Source of the DNA: a bacterium
Lineage (GTDB): Bacteria > Bacteroidota > Ignavibacteria > Ignavibacteriales > Melioribacteraceae
Direction: 5' to 3'
Length of the DNA: 39,446 nt
Assembly: GCA_027398005.1 (NCBI GenBank)
Contig: DAHYUM010000005.1
Span: 1 to 39,446 of the forward strand
Shown: positions 17,160-26,711 of the stretch, one piece after another
How positions within the stretch are numbered: the first letter of the stretch is position 1
Layout of the letters: the number at the start of each line of letters is the position of its first letter
Notes under the pieces: model-generated
Told to the model about the DNA's origin: nothing
The model's input: only the letters and a program-made list of their open reading frames with translations
The model's database searches: none
Position numbers and translations under genes: made by a program

Positions 17160-17900
17160 ATGAAAAAAACAGCAATTATAGCTTTGACACTGCTCTTATT
17201 TACGGGCAGAGCCGCAATGGCACAGGATGAAGAAGTAGGGCTTCTTTCAAAATTCGGTTTCGGAGGGGGCTTTAACGCTATTTGGCTTATGCCCGATCTG
17301 GGTGATTTAAATAAAATGATGCCTGACGCAGGGATTGATAATTTTTCAAATTCCGGATTTATGGGATATGGCGGCTCGGGCTATGTTTATCTGATGGTTA
17401 TAGATAACCTCAGGATAGGGGGAATCGGTTATTCGGGAACGACTGCCCGTACCGGATTTAAGGATGGATTTAATAAAGAAGCGGATTACTCCCTGGGGCT
17501 TGGTGGCGTTACTCTTGAATATACACTCCCCTTTGTCGAATCGATAGGAGTTTCTGTGGGGGGAATTATCGGTGTTGGAAGCTCATCAATAACCATTTAT
17601 CAGAATAAGGGGGCATTTAATTGGGGGGATATCTGGAACGAAGCGAGCGACCCTGCGAAGAACACACAGAATATCTCAAGAAAGCTTACTAATACATTTT
17701 TTACAGTAGCCCCTACCTTAAATGTTGATATACCCATAAGCCGTCTCGCATCATTCAGGGTAGGCGGCGGATACATTTTCTCTTTCGGGGAGAACTGGAA
17801 AGGGGATAATTCAATTCAGGTGAACGGAGTTCCCTCTTCGTTAAAGGGGAATTCTTTTTTCATCCAGACGGGAATATTCATAGGATTTATTTCATACTGA
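17160..17900 (+). CDS. Predicted outer-membrane beta-barrel protein, function unknown
   Basis: I do not recognise a named family. The 246-residue product has a clear signal peptide (MKKTAIIALTLLLFTGRAAMA, cleavage likely at AMA-Q). The mature part is rich in glycine and aromatic residues in short alternating strands (GGFNAIWLMPDLG, GGSGYVYLMVIDNLRIGGIGYSG), and the last residue is an aromatic tyrosine, all features of outer-membrane barrels. I start at the ATG; a GTG two codons earlier is equally open. There is no clear ribosome site. It is one base from the sugar dehydratase gene, so the two are probably co-transcribed, but a link to polysaccharide work is inference from position. Confidence 0.7.
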   Translation: MKKTAIIALTLLLFTGRAAMAQDEEVGLLSKFGFGGGFNAIWLMPDLGDLNKMMPDAGIDNFSNSGFMGYGGSGYVYLMVIDNLRIGGIGYSGTTARTGFKDGFNKEADYSLGLGGVTLEYTLPFVESIGVSVGGIIGVGSSSITIYQNKGAFNWGDIWNEASDPAKNTQNISRKLTNTFFTVAPTLNVDIPISRLASFRVGGGYIFSFGENWKGDNSIQVNGVPSSLKGNSFFIQTGIFIGFISY

Positions 17901-17901
17901 C

Positions 17902-18924
17902 ATGAGAAGAATATTAGTAACCGGCGGCGCGGGTTTTATAGGAAGCAATTTTATCAATTACATTCTTGATTCGAGGGACGATGTTGTTATTGTAAACCTT
18001 GATAAACTTACCTATGCAGGCAATCCGGAAAACCTTGCCGGGGCAGAGAAGAACAGGAATTACCAGTTTGTTAAAGGGGATATATGCAATAACGAGCTTG
18101 TGGAATATCTATTTAATAAGCACTCGTTTACTAATGTAATAAATTTCGCGGCTGAAACCCATGTAGACAGAAGTATCCTGGGGGCCGAACCGTTTTATAA
18201 CACAAACGTTATAGGCACCAATGTCCTTTTGGAAGCCGTACGCAGGCATAAAATAGAAAAATTCATTCAGATATCTACCGACGAGGTTTACGGTAGTCTC
18301 GGTCCGGAAGGATTATTCCAGGAAACCACCCCCCTTTCCCCCAACAGTCCCTATTCCTCAAGCAAAGCGGCAGCCGATTTAATGGTTCTTGCCTACCATC
18401 ATACATACGGAGTACCGGGGGTAATAACAAGATGTTCAAATAACTATGGCCCCAACCAATTCCCCGAAAAATTGATACCATTAATGATTATAAATGCCCT
18501 TAATGGGCAAAAGCTGCCGGTTTACGGAGACGGAATGAATGTAAGGGACTGGATATATGTAGAAGACCATAACCGGGCAGTTGAAAAAGTGATGGAAAGA
18601 GGGAAAACGGGTCAAATTTACAATATTGGCGCCGGTTGCGAAATGAAAAATCTTGAAATTATTAAATTAATTTTGAGTATTTTAGGCAGGCAAGAAAATT
18701 TAATTGAATTTGTAGCAGACAGACCGGGTCACGACAGGCGTTATGCTATCGATTCTTCCAAAATAAGGAATGAATTGGGTTGGAGGCCCGTTTTTGAATT
18801 TAACGATGCAATCCGAAAAACAGTGGAGTGGTATTTGAAAAACCGTAATTGGTGGGAAAATATAATCAGCGGCGAATACCGGAGGTATTACAAACTTCAA
18901 TACGGGGACACTCTATCGAATTAA
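17902..18924 (+). CDS. rfbB: dTDP-glucose 4,6-dehydratase
   Basis: Converts dTDP-glucose to dTDP-4-keto-6-deoxyglucose, the branch point to dTDP-rhamnose and other deoxysugars. The 340 residues show the NAD-binding G8-x-x-G-x-x-G14 (VTGGAGFIGSNF), NFAAETHVDRSI, the catalytic T126-D-E128 (STDEVYG), Y151-x-x-x-K155, and RCSNNYGPNQFPEKLIP, which identify RfbB/RmlB within the extended short-chain dehydrogenases. rfbA, rfbC and rfbD are absent here, so either they lie elsewhere or another 6-deoxysugar is made. It opens the set of recognisable polysaccharide genes. Confidence 0.95.
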   Translation: MRRILVTGGAGFIGSNFINYILDSRDDVVIVNLDKLTYAGNPENLAGAEKNRNYQFVKGDICNNELVEYLFNKHSFTNVINFAAETHVDRSILGAEPFYNTNVIGTNVLLEAVRRHKIEKFIQISTDEVYGSLGPEGLFQETTPLSPNSPYSSSKAAADLMVLAYHHTYGVPGVITRCSNNYGPNQFPEKLIPLMIINALNGQKLPVYGDGMNVRDWIYVEDHNRAVEKVMERGKTGQIYNIGAGCEMKNLEIIKLILSILGRQENLIEFVADRPGHDRRYAIDSSKIRNELGWRPVFEFNDAIRKTVEWYLKNRNWWENIISGEYRRYYKLQYGDTLSN

Positions 18925-18958
18925 TTCTACCGAATTTATCAACAAATAAGTCCAACAT

Positions 18959-20398
18959 ATGCTTAAGAAAATATTTTTATTAGTAATTCTTCTTGCGGTA
19001 ATAACAAACGCGCAGGAGGAGAATTCCAATATTAAAAAAGCATCCGATTACAGCGCAATAGGCACAATAAGCGTTACAATTGGAGGTTCTTTTATAGTAA
19101 ACGGAACATTTTATTCAACTATATCCGAAAGGGTAGACCAGTTTGTTTCGAGGCTTTTTAACGAAGCCCGCAACGCGGCCCTTAACACGGCAAGGGAAGA
19201 TGCAACGCTCGAAAAGTTGAACAAGAAAATTGAGAGCTATCCGCGCCGTAATATTATATTAAAGAGAGCCACGGGGGAGGTTGTAAATATTGACCTTGAG
19301 AAGTTCAGGCTTACGGGCGATTTCAAATTCAATCCGTATTTGAAAAACGACGACGTACTGATTTTCCCCGAAGCCAACCCGGAAACGAATTTTGTCTCTA
19401 TTGACGGGGCGGTTAACTTTCCAACAAAGTTCCAGTTTGTAGAAGGGGATAAGCTTAGCGACGCACTCCTTTTTGCCCGCGGAATTAACCCCGCATACGA
19501 TAATGTAAGCGAGGTGGAGATTTACAGGCTGGATAAAACCGGTAATAACGAAGAAATAATTAAAGCCGGCATAAAGGATATTGTTGAACTGAAAATAGTG
19601 GACAGGATTAAAGTACTTTCGGATGAGAACTATAAAAAAGATGTCAAAGTGCTTGTTCTGGGCGAGGTTAAAACCCCCGGTTATGTATTCGTTAAAAAGA
19701 ATAACACTACCATAAGGGAATTAATAGAAAGGGCCGGCGGATTTACCGAAAACGCATCGCTCGAAAACGCGGAGCTTCTGCGCGGCACCAGCAGTCAGCA
19801 ATTGTTAAGAATGAAGTTTATTAAAGAGCAGTACGAAAAGAACCCCGAATACAGAATTACCAAATTCGATTCGAAATTCAACTACCAGAACCTTGATGCC
19901 CTTATGATGGCAAGGAGCGCCAATATAACGGTGGAAGATTCACTCGTATTCAGTATGGATAATATATTAAGGTTATTCTACAGCCCCGGGGTAGTCGATT
20001 TTACAAAGATTGACGATACTTCATCCCGCGAAGGGGATTTTACTGTAAAGGATGGGGATGTTGTTCTTGTTCCCGAAAGGGAAAACCTGGTTTACTTATT
20101 CGGACAGGTAAAGAGCCCCGGTTACGTACAATATGAAGAAGGGAAAGATTATAAGTATTATATAGAGAAAGCCGGTGGCGAGACAGAATCGGCAGACGGT
20201 GATGTTAAAATAATCAAGTTAAAAAGCCGTGCATGGTCCGACGCAGACGAAAACAGTAAAGTTGAAGCCGGGGACGCGATATACCTTACAAAATCGTTAA
20301 AGCACAGGTGGTATTATTACATACCCGCAATCGGTTCGGTGGCTTCGGTAATTGCCGGGCTTGCTTCCTTGTATTACTTGTTATTCATAGCAAAATAA
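18959..20398 (+). CDS. SLBB-domain polysaccharide export protein (Wza-like)
   Basis: Probably the outer-membrane or periplasmic conduit for the polymer. The 479-residue protein has a signal peptide (cleavage near ITNA-Q), a divergent export domain ending near NPYLKNDDVLIFP, then repeated SLBB units (VSIDGAVNFPTKF; VLGEVKTPGYVFVKKNNTTIRELIERAGG; YLFGQVKSPGYVQYEEGKDYKYYIEKAGG). The C-terminus is one hydrophobic helix (about 453-477). There is no lipobox cysteine, unlike E. coli Wza, so it is not an acylated lipoprotein by this evidence. Position just before the Wzz-type gene supports the export role. Confidence 0.85.
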   Translation: MLKKIFLLVILLAVITNAQEENSNIKKASDYSAIGTISVTIGGSFIVNGTFYSTISERVDQFVSRLFNEARNAALNTAREDATLEKLNKKIESYPRRNIILKRATGEVVNIDLEKFRLTGDFKFNPYLKNDDVLIFPEANPETNFVSIDGAVNFPTKFQFVEGDKLSDALLFARGINPAYDNVSEVEIYRLDKTGNNEEIIKAGIKDIVELKIVDRIKVLSDENYKKDVKVLVLGEVKTPGYVFVKKNNTTIRELIERAGGFTENASLENAELLRGTSSQQLLRMKFIKEQYEKNPEYRITKFDSKFNYQNLDALMMARSANITVEDSLVFSMDNILRLFYSPGVVDFTKIDDTSSREGDFTVKDGDVVLVPERENLVYLFGQVKSPGYVQYEEGKDYKYYIEKAGGETESADGDVKIIKLKSRAWSDADENSKVEAGDAIYLTKSLKHRWYYYIPAIGSVASVIAGLASLYYLLFIAK

Positions 20399-20407
20399 AT
20401 TTAACGG

Positions 20408-21646
20408 ATGGCTGAAATGGAAGATTTAAAAAAACAGGCAAATAAGAAAGAAGACGTTGTAGGGAGCACATTCGTTGAATTCCTGACAGTAATAGTAAAG
20501 TACCGGGTGTTCTTATTCTTATTCATATTTATAATAACGGCAGGCGCAACTGGCTACGCACTGCTGGCTCCCAAGTGGTATCAGGCAACGGCATCGGTAC
20601 TGCCGGCCGAAAATACCGATTTATTAAGCGCACTGGGGGGATTATCGAATCTGGCAAAGGGATTTTCCGCCTCGAAGGGGCTTGCAGCTCTTACAAAATC
20701 GAGCAGTGAATCGGACAGGTTTATTGCCATTCTCAAAAGCGCCTCAATTACCGATTCGGTAATTAAGAAATTCGACTTAAAGAAAGAATATGACCTTGAA
20801 GGGGAATATTACGAAAATGTAGTTAAGGAATGGAAAAGCAATTTAAGCATAGACCTTCAGGATGAAGGGAACCTGTTTATAAGTGTACTGGATAAAAATC
20901 CGGGCAAAGCCGCCAATATGGCTAATTATCTTGTTGATAAGCTTAATGAGATAAATACTAACCTTGGCGTGCAGAATGCTAAGGCTAACAGGGAATTTAT
21001 TGAAAAACGATATAAGAGAAATCTGAGGGATATTGACAGTCTTGAAAACGCGATGAAGATATATCAGGAAAAGACCGGTGTAATGGCGGTTCCCGAACAG
21101 ATTGAATCGACAATAAAGACAATGTCTACAATTTACGGTGAATACCTGATGAAGGATATTGAGTATAATGCCCTTAAAAGACAGTTAGGCGATAACAATC
21201 CCAAGATAGAATCGGCCAAATATCAGGTAGAGGAATTAAATAAAAAGATAGCGCAGTTAAACGCGGGTATAGAAAGCTCGCAGAAGGATTCGAAATTCCT
21301 TCTTCCTTTCAAGCAGGCACCCGAACTGGCAAGCGGATATCTTAAAATTTACAAGGACCTTCAGATACAATATAAAATACTTGAAATAATTACCCCACTT
21401 TACGAGCAGGCAAAAGTTGAAGAAGTAAAGAATATGCCCTCGGTAATTGTATTGGATAAGGCAACACCTCCGACAAAAAAAGCGAGCCCCAAAGGGACCA
21501 TATACCTGATGGTATCGCTTGTAGTATCATCTCTTTTGGGAATGTTCATTGTCTTTGTTCTTGAATTATTATCAAAAGTAAAAGCTCAGGACCCTGAAAA
21601 GTATGATTTGCTTACAGGATGGCTCAGGTTTGGAAAGAAAGGATAA
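20408..21646 (+). CDS. Wzz/GumC-type chain-length determinant protein
   Basis: An inner-membrane co-polymerase that sets polysaccharide chain length. The 412 residues have one transmembrane helix near the N-terminus (about 34-54), a long periplasmic helical region with coiled-coil heptads (about 190-300), and a second membrane helix near residues 364-389 preceded by the proline-rich DKATPPTKKASPKG, the typical Wzz pattern. No tyrosine-kinase domain follows, so this is the kinase-free form. A second ATG three codons downstream could also serve as start. It pairs functionally with the SLBB exporter directly upstream. Confidence 0.9.
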   Translation: MAEMEDLKKQANKKEDVVGSTFVEFLTVIVKYRVFLFLFIFIITAGATGYALLAPKWYQATASVLPAENTDLLSALGGLSNLAKGFSASKGLAALTKSSSESDRFIAILKSASITDSVIKKFDLKKEYDLEGEYYENVVKEWKSNLSIDLQDEGNLFISVLDKNPGKAANMANYLVDKLNEINTNLGVQNAKANREFIEKRYKRNLRDIDSLENAMKIYQEKTGVMAVPEQIESTIKTMSTIYGEYLMKDIEYNALKRQLGDNNPKIESAKYQVEELNKKIAQLNAGIESSQKDSKFLLPFKQAPELASGYLKIYKDLQIQYKILEIITPLYEQAKVEEVKNMPSVIVLDKATPPTKKASPKGTIYLMVSLVVSSLLGMFIVFVLELLSKVKAQDPEKYDLLTGWLRFGKKG

Positions 21647-21744
21647 TCTTCTTTTTAAAAGAGACGGACTAAGCACAAATAGCGGCAGCAGGCCGGAAGA
21701 GAGTATGCCTTATAATATGATTGAAATAAATACACGGTAAATGG

Positions 21745-23190
21745 ATGTCGGAATTATCAAGCGTAAAAAATAATTCGTTTTTTTCATTCCTCTCCATTTC
21801 ATTCAGATACATACCCAATATAGCTGTATTCTGGATACTTGCGCGTTTCTGGGGCCCCGATATATTCGGAAAGTTTTCATATGCCCATACTCTGGCAAAT
21901 ACATTCCTTCTTATAGCCGATTTCGGATTTGACCTTCTGCTTACTACCGAGATAGCCAGGGACAGGAAAAACGCCGTAACCATATTCAGGGAATATTTTT
22001 GGATAAAAATGACGCTGGCGGCGGCGGCGCTTATAGGTATGTTCCTTTTCGTTTACTTGAAAAGCGGCAACATAGAATCGCTTCTGCTCGGGTTCATTTT
22101 CGGTTTCTACATGGTGTTCAACACGATATCCAATTTTTATGTCGCAATGTTCAAGGGATTCGAAAAATTAAGCTACGATGCAAGAGTATCTATTGCGACG
22201 AATCTATTCCTGTTAATTTCCGCGGGAACGGTATTTGTCCTTCTCCACGGAAATATATATTTAATAGCACTATCCTATGTATTTTCGAGAATAGTTGGAT
22301 TCCTTTTCAGTCTAAGGTTAACGCGCAATGTAATGCCCGATATATCGTACCGGATTTTATTTACCGATTTCAGGGGTGCGATGCGAAAAGCGCTTCTATA
22401 CGGGCTCCTTATATTATCCATAAGCCTTTTATACCAGCTTGATACGATTCTGCTCGGGTTATTCAAGAGCGACCGTGAAGTAGGGGTTTACAACGCAGTA
22501 AAGAACCTTCTTCTGGTGCCCTATATAATACCGGGGGTTGCATACAGCGCCCTTCTGCCTACGCTTGCAAGGCTTTTTAAGGAAAGCCGCGAAAGCTGGA
22601 TTGCAATGAATAAAATCTTTTTTAAGATAATATACTGGATTACGCTCCCTATTGCGGTGATATTCTTTGCCTACCCAAAGCAGATAATTTATTTTGTTTA
22701 TTCGTCAAAGAATTATTCCTCAGCAATTCCCCTGCTGGGAATATTTTCGGTAGTGCTTTTTATAAGATGCATATCGGATTATATGGGGGTAATGCTTATA
22801 ACATCGAACAAGCAGAAAATTCAGGTTTATACCGCTTTTTCGGGGATATTCCTAAGCATAATACTTAATATATTCATAGTGCCAAAATACGGCATATACG
22901 GAGCCGCTTTTGTGCTGCTTATTATAAATATTTTTGTTCTTTTTGTTTACATGTATAATAATTTCGAAGTGTTCTACGGGCATATAATAAATAACCGTTA
23001 CCTTCTGCTTCTTTTGGCGGGGGTTATTATTGCGCTGCTGGTGCATATAAATATGCAAAACATATTCTTTTTAGGAATTTTAGTGGTATTTGTTCTTCTT
23101 GTAGGAGTTTCATTTATGCTTTTCTTCTCATCCGAAGAGAGGAGCAGAATACTTGAATGGAAAGTTAACTTTAATTTTATAAGAAAATAA
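21745..23190 (+). CDS. Wzx-type polysaccharide flippase
   Basis: A 481-residue integral membrane protein with about 12-14 hydrophobic helices and the conserved N-terminal pattern of the polysaccharide-biosynthesis flippases (FRYIPNIAVFWILARFWGPDIFGKFSYAHTL, with the A-R-x-x-G-P-x-x-F-G-x-F element). Such proteins of the MOP superfamily move undecaprenyl-linked repeat units across the inner membrane. A 98-base gap before it contains TATAAT (21711-21716) without a good -35 box. The adjacent polymerase gene supports a Wzx/Wzy route. A second flippase lies further on in the window. Confidence 0.9.
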   Translation: MSELSSVKNNSFFSFLSISFRYIPNIAVFWILARFWGPDIFGKFSYAHTLANTFLLIADFGFDLLLTTEIARDRKNAVTIFREYFWIKMTLAAAALIGMFLFVYLKSGNIESLLLGFIFGFYMVFNTISNFYVAMFKGFEKLSYDARVSIATNLFLLISAGTVFVLLHGNIYLIALSYVFSRIVGFLFSLRLTRNVMPDISYRILFTDFRGAMRKALLYGLLILSISLLYQLDTILLGLFKSDREVGVYNAVKNLLLVPYIIPGVAYSALLPTLARLFKESRESWIAMNKIFFKIIYWITLPIAVIFFAYPKQIIYFVYSSKNYSSAIPLLGIFSVVLFIRCISDYMGVMLITSNKQKIQVYTAFSGIFLSIILNIFIVPKYGIYGAAFVLLIINIFVLFVYMYNNFEVFYGHIINNRYLLLLLAGVIIALLVHINMQNIFFLGILVVFVLLVGVSFMLFFSSEERSRILEWKVNFNFIRK

Positions 23191-23194
23191 TTAT

Positions 23195-24469
23195 ATGACG
23201 CCGGTAAGCATAGTCTGTTTCTCTATTTTAGCCCTTCTGTTCGTTTCGATGTTCAGAAAAGGCACCGATGTGCTTTCGCCGGCGCGTTTGTTCTTAATTA
23301 TCTGGCTTATAGCCATAGGGCTGGCGGATTTAAAACTGAGCCGTTTCCAGTTCGAATGGAGCGCATATTCATGGCTTACCCTTCTTGTGCCAATTCTTTC
23401 TATGCTTTTGGGAATGTTTTTTGTCTATGTTATAAATTACAATAAAAAAATACCTAAAATCAGTTCGGTTAGGGCTGAATTCCGCAGCAGCGATATAGAC
23501 GGGGACAAATTCTTTTTTCTTATAATGGCGCTGTTTGTCTTATACTGTGTTTCGTTCATAACAACCTATATGATAAGGGGATTTCTGCCGATGTTCACCA
23601 AGATGCCCGAAGTAGCAAGAACCAAATGGGGCGTCTTCGGGTACGGAGTATTTGTTCTTTCAATTCCCTCAATACTATATTTCTCGCTGGCATATATATT
23701 CCTTGTCCCAAAAAATTTCAGTAAGAAGATAATAGTCTCGTTAATAATTATTGTGGGGGCGGTATCCTATTCAACTCTTCTGCAGAGGTTTTATCTCCTT
23801 CTGCCTATAATATTCCTGCTTATACTTTTTTACTATATGACCAAAAAGATGAAACCGAGGAACGTGCTTATCTTTTTTGTTGTATTCTTCGCCCTCTTTT
23901 ACGGCATATCCACAATACGAATGAGCCGCTACGCATTTGATATTTTATACTATTTAAGCGACATGAAATACGGCAGTCAATACGCCGTATTTACCGAACC
24001 TTATATGTACGTAACGATGAATCTGGAGAATTACGCGAAAGCGGTACAGAACCTTAACCAGTACACATACGGCTTTTTTACGGCCGATTTCCTTTTGTTT
24101 GCCGTAAGGCTAAAACCGGTTATTCAGGAATATGTTAATATACCCGAATTCCCGAGTATGATTTCGAACGCATATAATACCTATTCGATGTTTTTCATTT
24201 ATTACCGCGATTTCGGCTTTATAGGGGTTTTTGCAATACCTATGATTCTCGGTTTCGGCATAAATACCCTTTATTACTGGATGAGAAAAAGGCCCGATAT
24301 GAATTCGATATCGATATATGCCCTATGCATTATTGTTATAATATTCTCATTCTTTATACCTATTCTGCACTGGATCCATTTTACGTTTAATATTATCATA
24401 ATTTATTCGGTAACAAAAATGATTCAGAAAAAGAAAGAAGGCATTACCAATACAGGTTCCGAAGGTTAG
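23195..24469 (+). CDS. Predicted oligosaccharide repeat-unit polymerase (Wzy-like)
   Basis: A 424-residue membrane protein with about 10-12 hydrophobic helices and a larger loop in the second half containing STIRMSRYAFDILYY and a tyrosine-rich segment, features shared with O-antigen/capsule polymerases. Sequence conservation in Wzy proteins is low, so the call rests on topology and on its place four bases after the flippase gene. An O-antigen ligase is the main alternative. It is followed by a 46-base gap with a strong ribosome site for the next gene. Confidence 0.75.
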   Translation: MTPVSIVCFSILALLFVSMFRKGTDVLSPARLFLIIWLIAIGLADLKLSRFQFEWSAYSWLTLLVPILSMLLGMFFVYVINYNKKIPKISSVRAEFRSSDIDGDKFFFLIMALFVLYCVSFITTYMIRGFLPMFTKMPEVARTKWGVFGYGVFVLSIPSILYFSLAYIFLVPKNFSKKIIVSLIIIVGAVSYSTLLQRFYLLLPIIFLLILFYYMTKKMKPRNVLIFFVVFFALFYGISTIRMSRYAFDILYYLSDMKYGSQYAVFTEPYMYVTMNLENYAKAVQNLNQYTYGFFTADFLLFAVRLKPVIQEYVNIPEFPSMISNAYNTYSMFFIYYRDFGFIGVFAIPMILGFGINTLYYWMRKRPDMNSISIYALCIIVIIFSFFIPILHWIHFTFNIIIIYSVTKMIQKKKEGITNTGSEG

Positions 24470-24515
24470 TGAAAATGGGAATAACGGTCTTATATAGTAC
24501 CTGCAGGAGGGGCAA

Positions 24516-25745
24516 ATGAGAGTCCTCCACATTCACGGATACGACCACGGCGGAGGGGCAGAGACTGTTTTTAATATTACCCGCAGGAACCCCCTGGTTG
24601 AGGAAAATTATTCCGGTTATATAAAGGAAGATATGACCGACCCCGGATATTCCGATGTGAAATTCAGGATATATTCCGAATTCCCTTTCCCGATGGATAT
24701 TCTGAGCTATTTCTTCTCAATGAACAATTATAACGCTCTTAACCGGTTTCTGACGGGCAAAAAAATTGATGTTGTCCGTCTCCATTCATTCATTGGGGCA
24801 TTGTCCCCCTCTATACTTCTTCCTCTTAAAGAATACAAGAAGAAAAATAATATTAAAATAGTGCAGACGGTGCACGAATTTAACCTTGTCTGCCCCAATT
24901 CGGTGCTTTTCAATTACAAGCAGAATGCGATATGCGAAAAGTGCCTTAGCAGAAAGATAAAAACGCCGATAATTACATCGGGATGCGACAGGAGGGGGAA
25001 TACGTATTCTTTTCTTAAAGGGATACGGAGTATTATCTCTAACAATATCATCGGGCACAAAGACCTGCTGGATGCAATAATAGCCCCTAGCGAATTGATG
25101 AAACAGAAGCTTATTGAAGGGGGAATTGATGGGAATAAAATTACCATCGTTCGCAACCCGATTGATGAAATAAAAGAAGAAGAATTAAGAAGCAAAGAAA
25201 ATATAATCTGTTATTTCGGCCGTTTCTCAAAGGAAAAAAATGCGGGCTTTATACTCGAATCCTTCATAAAATGGAAAAGCGAGGTTAAGAACGATTTTGT
25301 GCTTCTTCTAATTGGCGGAGGGGACGAAGAGGCAATGCTAAAGGAAAAAGCCTCGCAAAGCCCTTTTGCAAAGGATATCGTTTTCAAACCGTTTATGCCG
25401 CAGGCTCAGCTTAAAACCTATCTTGGCAACGTTAAATATTTTACGATGGCATCTAAATGCTACGAAACGGCTCCTATGGGAATCCTGGAAGCGGCAACAT
25501 TCAACATCCTTTCAGTTGTTCCAAATTTAGGGGGAATGAAAGAAACGGTTGAAAAAATAATTAAAGCGGGAATCATTTATAACAGTGACGATTCCACCTC
25601 TTGGTGCGAGGCTATTAACAGGCTTGAGGCATCATATAATGATGAGCTGAATAAACTATTAATGCAGAAAAACCGGTTTAAAAGTGAATTCGGAATAGAT
25701 AGCTATTACCGGAATATATATTCGGTTTACGGCGGGGGCTTATGA
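24516..25745 (+). CDS. Family 4 glycosyltransferase with a four-cysteine insert
   Basis: A 409-residue GT-B enzyme of the GT4 class. The N-terminal domain begins MRVLHIHGYDHGGGAETVF, with the glycine-rich acceptor-side loop. The C-terminal domain has CYFGRFSKEKN, LLIGGGDEEAML and ETAPMGILEA, the E-x7-E type donor-site motif. The N-terminal domain also holds C126, C140, C143 and C157, spaced C-x13-C-x2-C-x13-C, suggesting a bound metal. Donor sugar and acceptor cannot be read from the sequence. The ribosome site AGGAGGGG is strong. It overlaps the methyltransferase gene by ATGA. Confidence 0.88.
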   Translation: MRVLHIHGYDHGGGAETVFNITRRNPLVEENYSGYIKEDMTDPGYSDVKFRIYSEFPFPMDILSYFFSMNNYNALNRFLTGKKIDVVRLHSFIGALSPSILLPLKEYKKKNNIKIVQTVHEFNLVCPNSVLFNYKQNAICEKCLSRKIKTPIITSGCDRRGNTYSFLKGIRSIISNNIIGHKDLLDAIIAPSELMKQKLIEGGIDGNKITIVRNPIDEIKEEELRSKENIICYFGRFSKEKNAGFILESFIKWKSEVKNDFVLLLIGGGDEEAMLKEKASQSPFAKDIVFKPFMPQAQLKTYLGNVKYFTMASKCYETAPMGILEAATFNILSVVPNLGGMKETVEKIIKAGIIYNSDDSTSWCEAINRLEASYNDELNKLLMQKNRFKSEFGIDSYYRNIYSVYGGGL

Positions 25746-26671
25746 ACTGGAAAATTAAAGCATTAATCCAGAATTTAATAGCCGTTCTGCCCGGGGAATT
25801 ATCGCAGAAAGTATATTATTTTGTCCAGAGGAATTACGGCGATTTGCGCTCAACTAATCCTATTGAGCATTTTAATGCCGCGGCCAAGCTTATAAAAATT
25901 ATTAAGGACCGGAACGGTTCGGCCGAAGGGAAAGTATTCCTAGAAATTGGAACGGGAAGGCGTTTAAATATTCCCCTTTTTCTATGGCTTGCCGGGGCCG
26001 GAAAGATTATTACCGTAGATTTGAACAATTATCTGAAAAAGGAATTGATAGACGAGGATATAAAATATCTTCTAAAAAACAAGAATTTGGCGGCCGATTA
26101 TGAGGCTGAATTCCCCTTTTATAAAGAAAGGGTTGAAGTGCTTGCCGGTTACATTAATGAAGGCAAAAATCTAAACGATTTATTGACTATGTGTTCCATA
26201 GAATATAGGCCAAATACGGATGCCGCAAAGTTAAGCGGGCTTGAAGGAAAGGTGGATTATTTCGTCTCGAATACGGTTTTAGAGCACATACCGGAGCAAA
26301 ACCTTAAAGAAATACTTAAGGCTTCATCGGGTTACCTTAATAAAGAGGGGCTCTCAATCCACTTTGCCGATTATATTGACCATTTCTGGTACAGCGATAA
26401 AAGCATTGAAAAAATAAATTTTCTAAAATACGGCGATACTGCCTGGAATTTTATTGCCGGCAATAAATATATGTACATGAACAGGCTTAGGCACAGCGGC
26501 TATTTGCGGATTATAAATGAAACGGGCTTAACCTTAATTGATGCCTCTGCTGAATTGGACGAAGACCTGAAAGAAAAAATTATCAATAAAAGAATTACCC
26601 TGAATTCAAAATTTAGTAATTTACATCACGATGATTTGGCAACCTTAAATTCATGGCTCGTGTTCAAATAA
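25742..26671 (+). CDS. SAM-dependent methyltransferase, class I
   Basis: A 309-residue protein with motif I F66-L-E-I-G-T-G72, an acidic ITVDLN at the end of the next strand, and SNTVLEHIPEQNLKEIL as the post-II/motif IV region, which is the Rossmann methyltransferase pattern. The substrate is unknown; translational coupling to the glycosyltransferase suggests that it methylates a sugar or lipid-linked intermediate of this polysaccharide. The C-terminal half (FADYIDHFWYSDKSI onwards) is tryptophan- and tyrosine-rich and could shape an acceptor site. Confidence 0.82.
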   Translation: MNWKIKALIQNLIAVLPGELSQKVYYFVQRNYGDLRSTNPIEHFNAAAKLIKIIKDRNGSAEGKVFLEIGTGRRLNIPLFLWLAGAGKIITVDLNNYLKKELIDEDIKYLLKNKNLAADYEAEFPFYKERVEVLAGYINEGKNLNDLLTMCSIEYRPNTDAAKLSGLEGKVDYFVSNTVLEHIPEQNLKEILKASSGYLNKEGLSIHFADYIDHFWYSDKSIEKINFLKYGDTAWNFIAGNKYMYMNRLRHSGYLRIINETGLTLIDASAELDEDLKEKIINKRITLNSKFSNLHHDDLATLNSWLVFK

Positions 26672-26711
26672 AATTGTATGATTGAATAATATTATAATTA
26701 TTGAGAGTTAA

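Noticed and set aside
21647-21744. A promoter or small gene in the gap before the first flippase
   Set aside because: TATAAT at 21711 has no -35 partner at a usable distance, and no short frame with a ribosome site is present. Evidence is too thin for a feature.
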